Positions 25,436-34,007 of a stretch of DNA of 64,000 bases are shown here, in pieces. The notes beneath the pieces are model-generated. The model was not told where the DNA came from. It was given only the letters and a program-made list of their open reading frames with translations, and searched no databases. How positions within the stretch are numbered: position 1 is the stretch's first letter; each line of letters opens with the position of its first letter. This DNA comes from AC-51 sp963749895. GTDB taxonomy: Bacteria; Actinomycetota; UBA4738; HRBIN12. Both the position numbers and the translations under genes were made by a program. The DNA lies in NCBI GenBank assembly GCA_963749895.1, contig CAVVOG010000001.1:1-64000 (forward strand), in the 5' to 3' direction.

Positions 25436-26767
25436 ATGAGGCGCATGGACACGGGTATCCAGGCGACGACGCGCCCGAGCGGCCACCTGACGATCGACGG
25501 GTGCGACGCGGTCGAGCTCGCGAGCCGGTTCGGCACCCCGCTGTGGGTGATCTCGGAGACGACGATCCGGGCCAACGCCCGTCGCCTGCACGACGCGTTC
25601 GTCGCGGTGCATCCTCGGACCGGCGTCGTCTACGCGTCGAAGGCGAACCCGGAGCCGGCGGTGGTCCGGATCGCGCACGACGAGGGCTGCTGGGTCGACG
25701 TGGTCACGATGGGGCACCTGCGGCTGCTCGAGCGCGCCGGCGTCCCGGCCGCCCACACCGTGTTCAACGGCAACGCGAAGACCGGCGAGGAGCTGGCGTG
25801 GGCGCTCGCGCACGGGATCGGCGTGATCAACGTCGACTCCCCCGCCGAGCTGGCCGCGATCGCCCGGCTCCAGCCGCTCGACGCGGCGCCGGTCGACCTG
25901 TGCCTGCGGCTGGCCACCGACCCCGCCCGTCACGGCGACGACTCCGCCTACGCGGCGGAGGAGCGCGGCTCGAAGTTCGGGATGAGCGAGGCGGAGGTCC
26001 TCGCCGCGCGCGAGGAGATCGCGGACCATCCCGGGCTCGCGTTCGCGGGGCTCCACAACCACGTCGGGTTCCCCGCCTACGACCTGCCGTACACCGGCGA
26101 GCTGGACCTGCGACGGCATCGCAGGGCCGCCGAGCAGACCCTCGAGCTGGCGGCCGAGCTCCCCGGGTGCCGGATCGTGAACCTGGGCGGCGGGTTCCGC
26201 GTCCCCAAGGACCACGGGTTCGGCCCGGGCGGGCTGACCGACATCCCGCCGGTCGAGGCCTACGCGGACACGATCGGCGGGGCCGTGGTCGCGAGCGGCC
26301 TGGACGTCGAGCTGCTGGTGGAGGCCGGCGGCTACCTCGTGGCCGACGCGGTCACCCTGCTCGCCACCGTGCTCCAGCGCAAGGCCGCGATCGACGGCGG
26401 GCCCGATTGGGTGATCGTCCGCGACACGTCGGCGTACCACTACGTCCGCGCCCTGATGTACGGGTTCCGGCATCACGCCGTCGCACCCGGACGGCTCGAC
26501 GAGCCCACGACGGAGCGCGTGCGGCTGGCCGGTCCGGTGTGCACCACCGACACGCTGGCCGAGACCGACCTGCCGCACCTGAAGGCCGGCGACCTGGTGG
26601 CGATCCTCGACCAGGGCGCCTACTGCGAGTCCGTCACGAGCGACTACTGCGCGATCCCGATCCCGGCGACAGTGCTCGCGTCGAGGGGGCGCGCGGCGCT
26701 CGTGCGGCGGCGCGAGACGGTCGAGGACCTGGTCGCCCGCTTCGACGTCCCGGACTGGCTGGACTGA
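25436..26767 (+). CDS. PLP-dependent decarboxylase/racemase-fold enzyme (second)
   Basis: A 443-residue fold-type III PLP enzyme. Lys69 in YASKANPEPA is the predicted Schiff-base lysine, FAGLHNHVG contains the stacking His region, VNLGGGFRVP is the phosphate loop, and GAYCESVTSDYC near the C-terminus gives the substrate-binding end. Overall length fits diaminopimelate- or ornithine-type decarboxylases, but sequence differs clearly from the paralogue at 7923. ATG at 25445 is an alternative start; neither has a clear ribosome binding site. It ends 7 bp before the convergent DUF6325 gene. Confidence 0.75.
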   Translation: MRRMDTGIQATTRPSGHLTIDGCDAVELASRFGTPLWVISETTIRANARRLHDAFVAVHPRTGVVYASKANPEPAVVRIAHDEGCWVDVVTMGHLRLLERAGVPAAHTVFNGNAKTGEELAWALAHGIGVINVDSPAELAAIARLQPLDAAPVDLCLRLATDPARHGDDSAYAAEERGSKFGMSEAEVLAAREEIADHPGLAFAGLHNHVGFPAYDLPYTGELDLRRHRRAAEQTLELAAELPGCRIVNLGGGFRVPKDHGFGPGGLTDIPPVEAYADTIGGAVVASGLDVELLVEAGGYLVADAVTLLATVLQRKAAIDGGPDWVIVRDTSAYHYVRALMYGFRHHAVAPGRLDEPTTERVRLAGPVCTTDTLAETDLPHLKAGDLVAILDQGAYCESVTSDYCAIPIPATVLASRGRAALVRRRETVEDLVARFDVPDWLD

Positions 26768-26774
26768 GCCGGTC

Positions 26775-27215
26775 CTACTCCCCGGCCATCTCCAGCTCCG
26801 CGTACTCGGCGTTCAGCGCGTCGACGCGCTCGGGATCGAGCAGGTCCTTCATCAGCAGCTGCCCACCCGTCCTGCGGACCGCATCGCGCAGTCCCGTCGA
26901 CCACGTGTGCTCGAACAGCGCGACCACCGCGGTCTCGCCGGCCGGGATCGCGTCGACCGCGAGCGCGATCTCGTCGGCGTGCAGCAGGCCCATCAGGTCG
27001 CCGAGCCCGTCGGCGAACGGCGCCAGCATCGCCTCGGACACCTCGCGCGGCGTCCGAACACGGACGTCGCCGGCGGGCGCCTTCTCGATGAACGCCAGGT
27101 CCACGAGGCGCACCGAACCCCGGTGCTCCACGGCGGACAGCTCCCGGCCGATCTCCGGCGGGATCGTCTCGCCCTCGTAGCCGATCACCACGAGCTCTAA
27201 CGGGCCGATCGTCAT
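26775..27215 (-). CDS. DUF6325-family protein
   Basis: A 146-residue protein starting MTIGPLELVVIGYEG, then LVDLAFIEKAPAGDV, and a second half with MGLLHADEIALAVDAIPAGE and ALFEHTW. This matches a family of short actinobacterial proteins annotated DUF6325 that have two ferredoxin-like halves and no known function. The ATG at 27215 has GAGGAGG 9 nt upstream; a longer frame would add unlike sequence. Confidence 0.75.
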   Translation of the reverse strand: MTIGPLELVVIGYEGETIPPEIGRELSAVEHRGSVRLVDLAFIEKAPAGDVRVRTPREVSEAMLAPFADGLGDLMGLLHADEIALAVDAIPAGETAVVALFEHTWSTGLRDAVRRTGGQLLMKDLLDPERVDALNAEYAELEMAGE

Positions 27216-27326
27216 GACGGTGTCCTCCTCGCGTTCGCCTCTTGGATGGAGGCTCCGATCGCACCGTACGGCGGACCCCGGAGACGCCCTACGGACGAAG
27301 GGCCGGGCCGTTGCGGGCCCCCCGGC

Positions 27327-27332
27327 TAGACT
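27327..27332 (+). promoter_or_regulatory. Predicted -10 element (TAGACT), leaderless NAD-epimerase-like transcript
   Basis: TAGACT ends 7 nt before the ATG at 27340 and no ribosome binding site is visible. Confidence 0.5.
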
Positions 27333-27339
27333 CGTCTGC

Positions 27340-28254
27340 ATGGAACCCTCCGCCGGACGCATCCTGGTCGCGGGCGCCTCGGGCGTGATCGGCTCGCGCG
27401 TCGTGGAGCGGCTCGTCGCCGCCGGGCGCACCGTCCGCGTCGGCGGTCGCCGGCCCCTCGAGCTCCAGGCACGCTGGCCCGATCTGGAGGCGGTCGAGCT
27501 CGACGTCCTGCGCGACGACACCGTGGCCGAGGCCCTGTCGGGGGCGGCGGCCGCCTACTACCTGGTCCATTCGATGGAACCGGGGACCGAGGGCGACTTC
27601 CACGCGCGCGATGCGACCGGCGCCCGGAGGTTCGCCCGCGCCGCCGCGGCGGCCGGCGTCGGGCGGATCGTGTACCTAGGTGGCCTTGGCGACGAGAAGG
27701 GGCTGCTGTCCGAGCACCTGTGGAGCCGCCAGGAGATCGGCCGGATCCTCGCGGCCGAGGGGCCCGGGGTCGTGGAGCTGCGCGCCGCGATGGTCGTGAG
27801 CGCCCAGAGCGCCTCGTTCCGGATGGTCCGCGACCTGGTCCACCGGCTGCCGGCGATGGTCCTGCCGCGCTGGGTCTCGACCCCGACCCAGCCGATCGCG
27901 ATCGACGACGTCCTGGCGTACCTGGAGGCCGCGCTCGACGTCGGGACCGACGAGCACCACCTGATCGTCGAGATCGGCGGCCCCGAGGTCCTGACGTACC
28001 GGCAGATGATCGAGCGTGTGGGCGCCGCGACCGGTCGCACCCCGCGGATGCTCGACGTCCCGGTCCTTACCCCGAAGCTCAGCTCGTACTGGACCGGCCT
28101 GACGACCTCGGTCCCCGCCGAGCTGGCCCGTCCCTTGATCGAGGGCCTGTCGAGCCCGACCGTCGTGCGGAGCGACACGGCCCGGACGCTGTTCCCCGCG
28201 ATCGAGCCCGTCGGGTTCGACGAGGCCGTCAGGCGCGCGCTCGCCGGCGAGTGA
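27340..28254 (+). CDS. NAD(P)-binding atypical SDR (NmrA/epimerase-like)
   Basis: A 304-residue protein with an N-terminal Rossmann motif ILVAGASGVIGSRVVERLV and a sequence layout like the NAD(P)H-binding part of NmrA/complex I NDUFA9-like proteins: YYLVHSMEP, IVYLGGLGDE and PIAIDDVLAYL. The classical Y-x3-K is absent, so a sensor or quinone-linked role is possible. Substrate unknown. The gene is probably leaderless. Its end overlaps the convergent DoxX gene by 26 bp. Confidence 0.75.
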   Translation: MEPSAGRILVAGASGVIGSRVVERLVAAGRTVRVGGRRPLELQARWPDLEAVELDVLRDDTVAEALSGAAAAYYLVHSMEPGTEGDFHARDATGARRFARAAAAAGVGRIVYLGGLGDEKGLLSEHLWSRQEIGRILAAEGPGVVELRAAMVVSAQSASFRMVRDLVHRLPAMVLPRWVSTPTQPIAIDDVLAYLEAALDVGTDEHHLIVEIGGPEVLTYRQMIERVGAATGRTPRMLDVPVLTPKLSSYWTGLTTSVPAELARPLIEGLSSPTVVRSDTARTLFPAIEPVGFDEAVRRALAGE

Positions 28255-28627
28255 ACCAGGTCCCGGTCGACCAGAGCGCGGCGGCGATCAGCACCGGCTG
28301 GAACAGGAGCCGGACCCAACGCTCGGCGTCGGTGTCGAGCCCGAACGTGTCCGTGCCGTTGACCGCCTGATGCACGTTCCCCGGGAACACGAGCACGAAG
28401 AAGAGCGCGAGCGCCCAGCCGACCTCGCGGCGCCGGGACCGCCACGCGACGAGCGCCACCGCGAACGCGATCTCGATGACACCGCTGATCCACACCAGCG
28501 CCTCGCGAGCGGGGAGCCACGTCGGGGTCTGCCCGAGGAAGTCCTCGGTGGCCACGAGGTGCCCGACGCCGGCCACCAGCATGAGGAGCGCAAGTCCCCA
28601 CCGCACGAGCGCCTTCGCCGATCCCAT
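28229..28627 (-). CDS. DoxX-family membrane protein
   Basis: A 132-residue protein with four membrane helices, starting MGSAKALVRWGLALLMLVAG, then VWISGVIEIAFAVALVAW. This matches DoxX/DoxD-like small membrane proteins, some of which take part in quinone-linked or thiol stress redox systems; function here is unknown. The ATG at 28627 follows a TACCGT element by 6 nt, so it is probably leaderless. It is divergent from the sarcosine-oxidase-like gene. Confidence 0.75.
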   Translation of the reverse strand: MGSAKALVRWGLALLMLVAGVGHLVATEDFLGQTPTWLPAREALVWISGVIEIAFAVALVAWRSRRREVGWALALFFVLVFPGNVHQAVNGTDTFGLDTDAERWVRLLFQPVLIAAALWSTGTWFTRRRARA

Positions 28628-28633
28628 CCATCG

Positions 28634-28639
28634 ACGGTA
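28634..28639 (-). promoter_or_regulatory. Predicted -10 element (TACCGT), leaderless DoxX transcript
   Basis: TACCGT on the minus strand ends 6 nt before the ATG at 28627. Confidence 0.45.
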
Positions 28640-28677
28640 CCGCGACCCCGCACGGTCGGCATGGGACCATCCCACGC

Positions 28678-29820
28678 ATGGAGCGGACGGACGTCGCCAT
28701 CGTCGGGGCGGGCGTGATCGGCCTCGCGTGCGCGGCCGAACTCGGGGCCCGTGGCCTCGGCGTCACGATCCTCGAGGCGCTCCCCACGCCCGGGCAGGCG
28801 TCCTCCGCGAAGGCGAACGGGGGCGTGCGCGCGCAGTTCACCACCGCGCCGAACGTCGCGTTCTCGCTCGCGTCGATCGAGGAGTACGAGCGGCTGGAGC
28901 GCGACACGGGGCTGCCGGGGTTCCGCCAGCACGGCTACCTGTTGATCGCGGGCGACGACGCGACCGAGGCCGGGCTGCGCGCCGCGCGCGACCTCCAGCG
29001 CTCGATGGGGGTCGACACCGAGTGGCTCGAGCCGCAGGAGGTGGTCGCCGAGGCGCCGTTCGTGCGAGCCGACGGGATCCGCGGGGGGACGTTCCACGCG
29101 CGCGACGGGTTGATCGACCCCGCGGGGGTCGTCACGGCGCTCGAACGGGCGGCGAAGGCCAACGGCGCGACGATCCGGACCGGGGCGCCGGTCGCGGGGA
29201 TCGACGCGGACGGCGACCGGTTCCGGGTGCGCCTGGAGGGCGACGAGCTCACGGCCGACGTCGTCGTGAACGCGGCAGGCGCCGACGCGCGCGTGGTGGC
29301 GAGGATGTTCGGCGCCGACGTGCCGGTCGAGCCGGTGCGGCGGAACCTCGCGCTGTTCCTGGACGCGCCGGGCGAGCCCACGCCGATGGTCGTGGACGTG
29401 GCGACCGGGGTGCTCGTGCGTCGCGAGGGCGCGGGTGGGTGGGTCGTCGCCTACTCGAACCCCGCCGATCCGCCGGGGCGCGACGAGACCGTGGATCTGC
29501 GGTTCTTCGAGGACCTCGCGGAACGGGCGCCGGTCCGGTTCCCGTTCCTGGCGGACCTCCCGCTCGACCCCGGGCGGTGCTGGGCGGGCCTGTACCCCGA
29601 GACGCCGGACCACCACGCGATCGTCGGGTTCGATCCCGATGTCGCGGGGCTCGTGCACTGCGTCGGGTTCGGGGGGCACGGGGTGATGCACGCGCCGGCC
29701 GCGGGGCTCGCCGTCGCGGAGCTGGTGACCGACGGCGCCTGCGCCTCGTTCGACCTGCGGCCGCTTCGGCCCTCGCGGTTCGCCGAGGGCGACCTGGTCG
29801 TCGAGACCGCCGTGCTGTGA
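28678..29820 (+). CDS. DAO-family FAD oxidoreductase, sarcosine oxidase beta-subunit-like
   Basis: A 380-residue flavoprotein with VAIVGAGVIGLACAAELG (residues 6-23), a mid-chain DVVVNAAGADA and a C-terminal GFGGHGVMHAPAAGLAVAELV that closes the FAD site. It aligns best in layout with sarcosine oxidase beta-type and glycine-oxidase-like members of the DAO family. Likely activity is oxidation of a secondary or primary amino acid to imino acid plus peroxide or reduced acceptor; substrate unproven. No alpha, gamma or delta sarcosine oxidase subunits are nearby, so a monomeric or different enzyme is likely. Confidence 0.8.
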   Translation: MERTDVAIVGAGVIGLACAAELGARGLGVTILEALPTPGQASSAKANGGVRAQFTTAPNVAFSLASIEEYERLERDTGLPGFRQHGYLLIAGDDATEAGLRAARDLQRSMGVDTEWLEPQEVVAEAPFVRADGIRGGTFHARDGLIDPAGVVTALERAAKANGATIRTGAPVAGIDADGDRFRVRLEGDELTADVVVNAAGADARVVARMFGADVPVEPVRRNLALFLDAPGEPTPMVVDVATGVLVRREGAGGWVVAYSNPADPPGRDETVDLRFFEDLAERAPVRFPFLADLPLDPGRCWAGLYPETPDHHAIVGFDPDVAGLVHCVGFGGHGVMHAPAAGLAVAELVTDGACASFDLRPLRPSRFAEGDLVVETAVL

Positions 29821-29899
29821 GTCCCTGGGCGACCGGGCCCTCCGGCACCGGGCGTCCGGGGTCGCGCGGGCGCAGGATGGCTGTCGAGGGAGGTGCACG

Positions 29900-30535
29900 A
29901 TGTCGAAGGTGTTGCTCGACCATGTGCCGGCCCGCACGCCGAGGGAGTACGCCCCCGTTCCGCCCCCGCGTCGGACGCCCGGTCGCTCGAAGATCGAGGC
30001 GGGCGTCCTCGGTCTGATCCTGGTGGCGATCTTGGTGTTCACGGCCGGGTTCGCGATGCTGTTCCCCGACGGCAGGGTCTCGTCCGACGCGTGGACGACG
30101 TACCGCGACCCGGGCGGGACGTTCGAGCTGCGGCTCCCGGCCGGGTGGGTGATCGCGCCGCAGGCTACGGGCGTGCGGCTGGCGGGCGACGCGATGACCG
30201 TGGAGGTCACGGTCCTCGCCGACGAGACCACCAGCGTCGATCAGCTCGCGGGGCTGCGGGCGGGCGAGCTCGCGGACCTGGGCGCGGCTGAGGTCACGAG
30301 CGTGGAAGGCACGACGATCGCAGGTCGTCAGGCGGCGGCGGTCGAGGAGCTGTCCACCGGCGACGGCCGGGTGACCCGGCGGCTGTACGTCCAGGCCGGG
30401 GAGCGCACGGTCGTGACGATCGTGGCCACGGCGGACGAGGGCGCCTTCGATCGTGCGACGGTCGACGCGATCGTCGCGACGCTCGCGTTCCCCACGGATG
30501 TCGAGCCGGGTCTGGTCGATCAGTCGCGGCCGTAG
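29900..30535 (+). CDS. Membrane-anchored protein with extracellular PsbP-like domain
   Basis: A 211-residue protein. One membrane segment lies at about residues 34-55 (AGVLGLILVAILVFTAGFAML). The outer domain (about 60-200) contains PGGTFELRLPAGWVI and repeated strand-like stretches resembling DUF1795/PsbP-type folds that follow an anchor in many actinobacterial proteins. Function unknown. GGGAGG precedes the ATG. The end overlaps the convergent DadA-like gene by 16 bp. Confidence 0.6.
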   Translation: MSKVLLDHVPARTPREYAPVPPPRRTPGRSKIEAGVLGLILVAILVFTAGFAMLFPDGRVSSDAWTTYRDPGGTFELRLPAGWVIAPQATGVRLAGDAMTVEVTVLADETTSVDQLAGLRAGELADLGAAEVTSVEGTTIAGRQAAAVEELSTGDGRVTRRLYVQAGERTVVTIVATADEGAFDRATVDAIVATLAFPTDVEPGLVDQSRP

Positions 30536-31770
30536 CGGCCGGGTGCGAACGGCGCGAGGTCGAGGCCGGCGTCGCCGGTCGCGACCAGGCGTGCGATCGC
30601 GCGCCCCGTGACCGGCGCCAGGGTGAGCCCGAGCATGTTGTGCCCCGCCGCGACCACGACCCGCTCGTTACCGGGGATCGGGCCCAGGAACGGCAATCCG
30701 TCCGGCGTGATCGGGCGCGGCCCGACCCACTCGTCGTGGCGGCCCGTGAGGTCGACGTGCAGCAGCGGCTGCGCGGCCTTCACGATCGCGCCGATCCGCC
30801 GGCCGTTGAAGCGGTCGGTCGAGCCGTCGAACTCCATCGTCCCGGCGATCCGCAGCCGGCCGTCCATCGGCGAGGCCATCACGTGCGCGTCGGACAGGTA
30901 GAGCACCTGGTCCGGCATCGGGTCGGCCTCGACCGAGAAGCTGTATCCCTTGCCCGGCTGCAGCTCCAGTCTGAGCCCGAGGGGAGCGACGAGGTCGCGG
31001 GTCCACACCCCCGCGGCGACGACCGCGGTCGCGCCGACGACCGGCCCGTCCGCGGTCGCGACGGTCACCCCGTCGGGGCCGTCCTCGATCGCGCGGACCG
31101 CGGTGTCGGTGCGCAGGTCGACCCCTTCGTCCTCGAGCGCGGCGGCGAGGTCGTCGACGAACCGCCCCGGCTCGATCCAGCGCTCCCCCGGCAGCTCGAA
31201 CCCGGCCGCGCCGACGTCGGTCAGCACCGGAGCCAGCTCACGCAGGTCGTCCCCGTCGAGGATCTCGCCGGGCTCCAGGCAGACCCCGCGGGCCGCCATC
31301 GCCGCGACGTGCTCCCATTCGTCGTGCGCCGCCTGCCAGGACCCGTGGACGAACAGGTAGCCGTCGGCACGTGCGGAGGTGCCGATCCCGGCGGCCGCCA
31401 GCTCGTCGTAGGCCTCGGTCACGCCGAGGGCCAGCGGCAGGAACGCCTCGACGCCGGCCTCGAATCGCTCACGCGTCGCGGCGGCCGCGAACCGTCGCAG
31501 GAACCCGGCCATGCGGGGCGCGTAGGTCGGCGCGACGTGCAGCGCCGCGTCGGGACGGGTCATCGCGCCGATCCCGTCTCGGAGCACCCCGGGAGCCGGC
31601 AGCGGTTCGACCATCGAGGGGCAGATCGCGCCGGCGTTCCCACGCGAGGCCCCGCCCCCCGGGTCCCCGCGCTCCAGGACCACGACCTCGAGCCCCGCGG
31701 CTCGGAGGAACCAGGCGCACGACAGCCCCACGACCCCGCCGCCGACGACGATCACCGGTCCGTCGCTCAT
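30520..31770 (-). CDS. D-amino-acid dehydrogenase-like FAD oxidoreductase (DadA type)
   Basis: A 416-residue flavoprotein with VIVVGGGVVGLSCAWFLR and SRGNAGAICPSMVEPLPAPG, the extended N-terminal motif typical of DadA and glycine-oxidase relatives, then GHNMLGLTLAPVTGRAIA at the C-terminus. DadA enzymes oxidise D-amino acids to 2-oxo acids and ammonia, passing electrons to quinones. Substrate not proven. The ATG at 31770 is chosen because a TAGCGT element ends 8 nt before it and the FAD motif follows at once. Confidence 0.8.
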   Translation of the reverse strand: MSDGPVIVVGGGVVGLSCAWFLRAAGLEVVVLERGDPGGGASRGNAGAICPSMVEPLPAPGVLRDGIGAMTRPDAALHVAPTYAPRMAGFLRRFAAAATRERFEAGVEAFLPLALGVTEAYDELAAAGIGTSARADGYLFVHGSWQAAHDEWEHVAAMAARGVCLEPGEILDGDDLRELAPVLTDVGAAGFELPGERWIEPGRFVDDLAAALEDEGVDLRTDTAVRAIEDGPDGVTVATADGPVVGATAVVAAGVWTRDLVAPLGLRLELQPGKGYSFSVEADPMPDQVLYLSDAHVMASPMDGRLRIAGTMEFDGSTDRFNGRRIGAIVKAAQPLLHVDLTGRHDEWVGPRPITPDGLPFLGPIPGNERVVVAAGHNMLGLTLAPVTGRAIARLVATGDAGLDLAPFAPGRYGRD

Positions 31771-31778
31771 CGGCGCCC

Positions 31779-31784
31779 ACGCTA
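31779..31784 (-). promoter_or_regulatory. Predicted -10 element (TAGCGT), leaderless DadA-like transcript
   Basis: TAGCGT on the minus strand ends 8 nt before the ATG at 31770. Confidence 0.45.
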
Positions 31785-31814
31785 CAAGACCCATCTGCGG
31801 CGGGACCCCCCGAC

Positions 31815-31837
31815 GGTTCGCGCCGTCGGCGCGAACC
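31815..31837. promoter_or_regulatory. 10-3-10 perfect palindrome, candidate operator of the ABC exporter
   Basis: Arms GGTTCGCGCC (31815-31824) and GGCGCGAACC (31828-31837) match perfectly around a 3-nt centre. The site ends 3 nt before the predicted -10 box TAGGCT (31841-31846), so it covers the -35 region, the place for repressor binding. The regulator is not identified in the window; TetR-type proteins often bind such dyads at exporter genes. Confidence 0.6.
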
Positions 31838-31840
31838 CCC

Positions 31841-31846
31841 TAGGCT
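31841..31846 (+). promoter_or_regulatory. Predicted -10 element (TAGGCT) of the ABC exporter operon
   Basis: TAGGCT directly follows the palindrome and gives a leader of about 27 nt with the GTGGGAGG ribosome binding site. Confidence 0.5.
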
Positions 31847-31879
31847 GGGGCCTGTCCGAACGTCGAGGTGGGAGGATCG

Positions 31880-32830
31880 ATGGCCACGGAACCCGTCCTG
31901 GCCTGCCGAGGACTGCGCAAGACCTTCGACGAACGCGTCGCGGTCGACGACGTCGGCTTCACGATCGCGCCCGGCGAGACCTACGGGCTCCTCGGTCCGA
32001 ACGGCGCCGGCAAGACGACGACGATCTCGATGATCTGCGGGCTGCTGTCCCGCGACGCCGGCGAGGTCGCGATCGAGGGCCGACCCCTCGACACCGGGAC
32101 GGTCGACGTGAAGGCGGCGATCGGGTTCGTGCCGCAGGAGATCGCGATCTACCCTGACCTGAGCGCCACCGAGAACCTCCGGTTCTTCGGCGCCCTCTAC
32201 GGGCTGCGGGGCACGGAGCTCGAGGCGCGGACCGCCGAGGTGCTGACGACCGTCGGGCTCGCCGACCGGGCCGACGAACGGACCGCGGGCTTCTCGGGCG
32301 GGATGAAACGGCGGCTCAACATCGGGCTCGGTCTGCTGAACCGCCCGGCGCTCCTGGTCCTCGACGAGCCCACCGTCGGGGTCGACCCGCAGAGCCGCAA
32401 CGCGATCTTGGAGTCGGTGGCCGACCTGTCGAAGGAGGGCATGGCCGTCCTGTACACGACCCACTACATGGAGGAGGCCGAGCGCCTCTGCGACCGGGTC
32501 GGGATCATCGACGAAGGCCACCTCAAGGCCGAAGGCACCCGCCGCGAACTGGTGGCGATGGTCGGCGAGCACGACCGGCTCCGCCTGGGGATGCGCGGCG
32601 ACGGGGAGCCCGCGGCGATCGCGCTCCGCGCCCTCCCGGCGGTGATCGACGCGACGGCCGGTGACGGCGCGATCGACCTGCTCGTGCGCGACGCGCGCGT
32701 GGCGCTGGCCGAGATCGTCCGCACCGCGGCGGACGCTGGCGCCGAGATCGAGACCGTGGAGGTCCGCGAGCCCAACCTCGAGGCGGTCTTCCTGCACCTG
32801 ACCGGCAAGGCGCTCCGCGACGAGGGCTGA
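31880..32830 (+). CDS. ABC exporter ATP-binding protein (DrrA-like)
   Basis: A 316-residue ATPase: Walker A GPNGAGKTT (about residues 39-47), Q-loop near FVPQEIAIYPD, signature FSGGMKRRL, Walker B LLVLDEPTVGVD and switch His in YTTHYMEEAE. The C-terminal extension of about 90 residues resembles DrrA-type exporters. It powers the two downstream permeases, 2 bp away and then overlapping. The ATG at 31880 follows GTGGGAGG. Cargo unknown; drugs or lipids are typical. Confidence 0.9.
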   Translation: MATEPVLACRGLRKTFDERVAVDDVGFTIAPGETYGLLGPNGAGKTTTISMICGLLSRDAGEVAIEGRPLDTGTVDVKAAIGFVPQEIAIYPDLSATENLRFFGALYGLRGTELEARTAEVLTTVGLADRADERTAGFSGGMKRRLNIGLGLLNRPALLVLDEPTVGVDPQSRNAILESVADLSKEGMAVLYTTHYMEEAERLCDRVGIIDEGHLKAEGTRRELVAMVGEHDRLRLGMRGDGEPAAIALRALPAVIDATAGDGAIDLLVRDARVALAEIVRTAADAGAEIETVEVREPNLEAVFLHLTGKALRDEG

Positions 32831-32831
32831 C

Positions 32832-34007
32832 GTGGCGGGCGGGACCGGACGCGCGACCGCGGCGATCGCCGGGAAGGACCTCCGGCGGCGGATCCGCGAC
32901 CGGAGCGCGATCGTGATCGGGCTGATCCTGCCGTTCGCGCTCGCGGGGATCTTCAGCCTGACCCTCGGGGGGGCCGACGAGGAGGGGTTCACGGCGACCT
33001 TCGCGGTCGGCGACGATGACGGGGGTCCGCTCCCCGCGTCCTTCGTCGCGCTGCTCGAGGACCTCGACTTCGTGACGCTGGCCGACGCCACGTCGGCGGC
33101 CGACGCCGAGCGCGGGGCCGACGACGGGACGATCGACGTCGCCGTGATCTTCCCCGAGGGGTTCAGCGAGGCGGCCCAGAGCGGGCAGCCGACCAGGATC
33201 GAGATCGTCTCCCACCCGGGCGACGACGTCGCGGCGCTGGTCGCGACGTCGATCGCGCGGTCGTTCGCCGCCCGGATCGACGGGGTCGGGATCGCCGTGG
33301 CGGTCGCGGCCCCCCAGCACGACCCCGACGCGACCGGGCGGGTGATCGCGGCGGCGCAGCAGGCGGCTCCGGTGATCGAGATCGTCGAGGACGAGGCCGC
33401 CTCACGGACCTTCTCGGCCGCGACCTACTTCGCGATCGGCATGGCGGTGTTCTTCCTGTTCTTCACGGTTGAGTTCGGGGTGCGCGGGCTATTGGAGGAA
33501 CGCAACGAAGGGACGCTCGCCCGGCTCCTGGTCTCGCCGATCGCGCCGTCGGCGATCCTGGCCGGCAAGGCGCTGGCGAGCTACGCCGTCGGGTTCGTGT
33601 CGACCTCGCTGCTGGTGATCTCGAGCACGATCCTGCTCGATGCGACCTGGGGCGAGCCGCTCGGGGTCATCATGCTGGTCGTCGCGGGGGTGTTCACCGC
33701 GGTCGCGGTGACCGCGCTGGTGACGACCCTGGCCTCGACGCCGGCGCAGGCCGGGTCGTACGCCTCGATCGTCGCGGTCGTCGGCGGGCTCCTGGGGGGG
33801 ACGTTCTTCCCGATCTCACAGGCGCCGGGGGTCTTCGCCTCGCTCCGGTTCCTGTCCCCGCAGGGATGGATGATGGAGGGGTTCCAGGAGCTCGCGTCGG
33901 GCGGGAGCGTGCCCGACGCGCTCCCCGCGATCGTCGGGACCTTCACGATCGGCGCGATCTGCGCCGCAGTGGCATGGGTCCGCGCCTCCAGGATCGTGGC
34001 GAGGTGA
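32832..34007 (+). CDS. ABC-2 type permease (first subunit)
   Basis: A 391-residue membrane protein of the ABC-2 type with one N-terminal helix (IVIGLILPFALAGIFSL), a large extracytoplasmic domain (about 45-190), then about five C-terminal helices. FFLFFTVEFGVRGLLEERNEGTLARL is the conserved cytoplasmic coupling segment. It starts with GTG 1 bp after the ATPase stop and its TGA overlaps the GTG of the next permease. It probably forms a heterodimer with that protein. Confidence 0.85.
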   Translation: MAGGTGRATAAIAGKDLRRRIRDRSAIVIGLILPFALAGIFSLTLGGADEEGFTATFAVGDDDGGPLPASFVALLEDLDFVTLADATSAADAERGADDGTIDVAVIFPEGFSEAAQSGQPTRIEIVSHPGDDVAALVATSIARSFAARIDGVGIAVAVAAPQHDPDATGRVIAAAQQAAPVIEIVEDEAASRTFSAATYFAIGMAVFFLFFTVEFGVRGLLEERNEGTLARLLVSPIAPSAILAGKALASYAVGFVSTSLLVISSTILLDATWGEPLGVIMLVVAGVFTAVAVTALVTTLASTPAQAGSYASIVAVVGGLLGGTFFPISQAPGVFASLRFLSPQGWMMEGFQELASGGSVPDALPAIVGTFTIGAICAAVAWVRASRIVAR

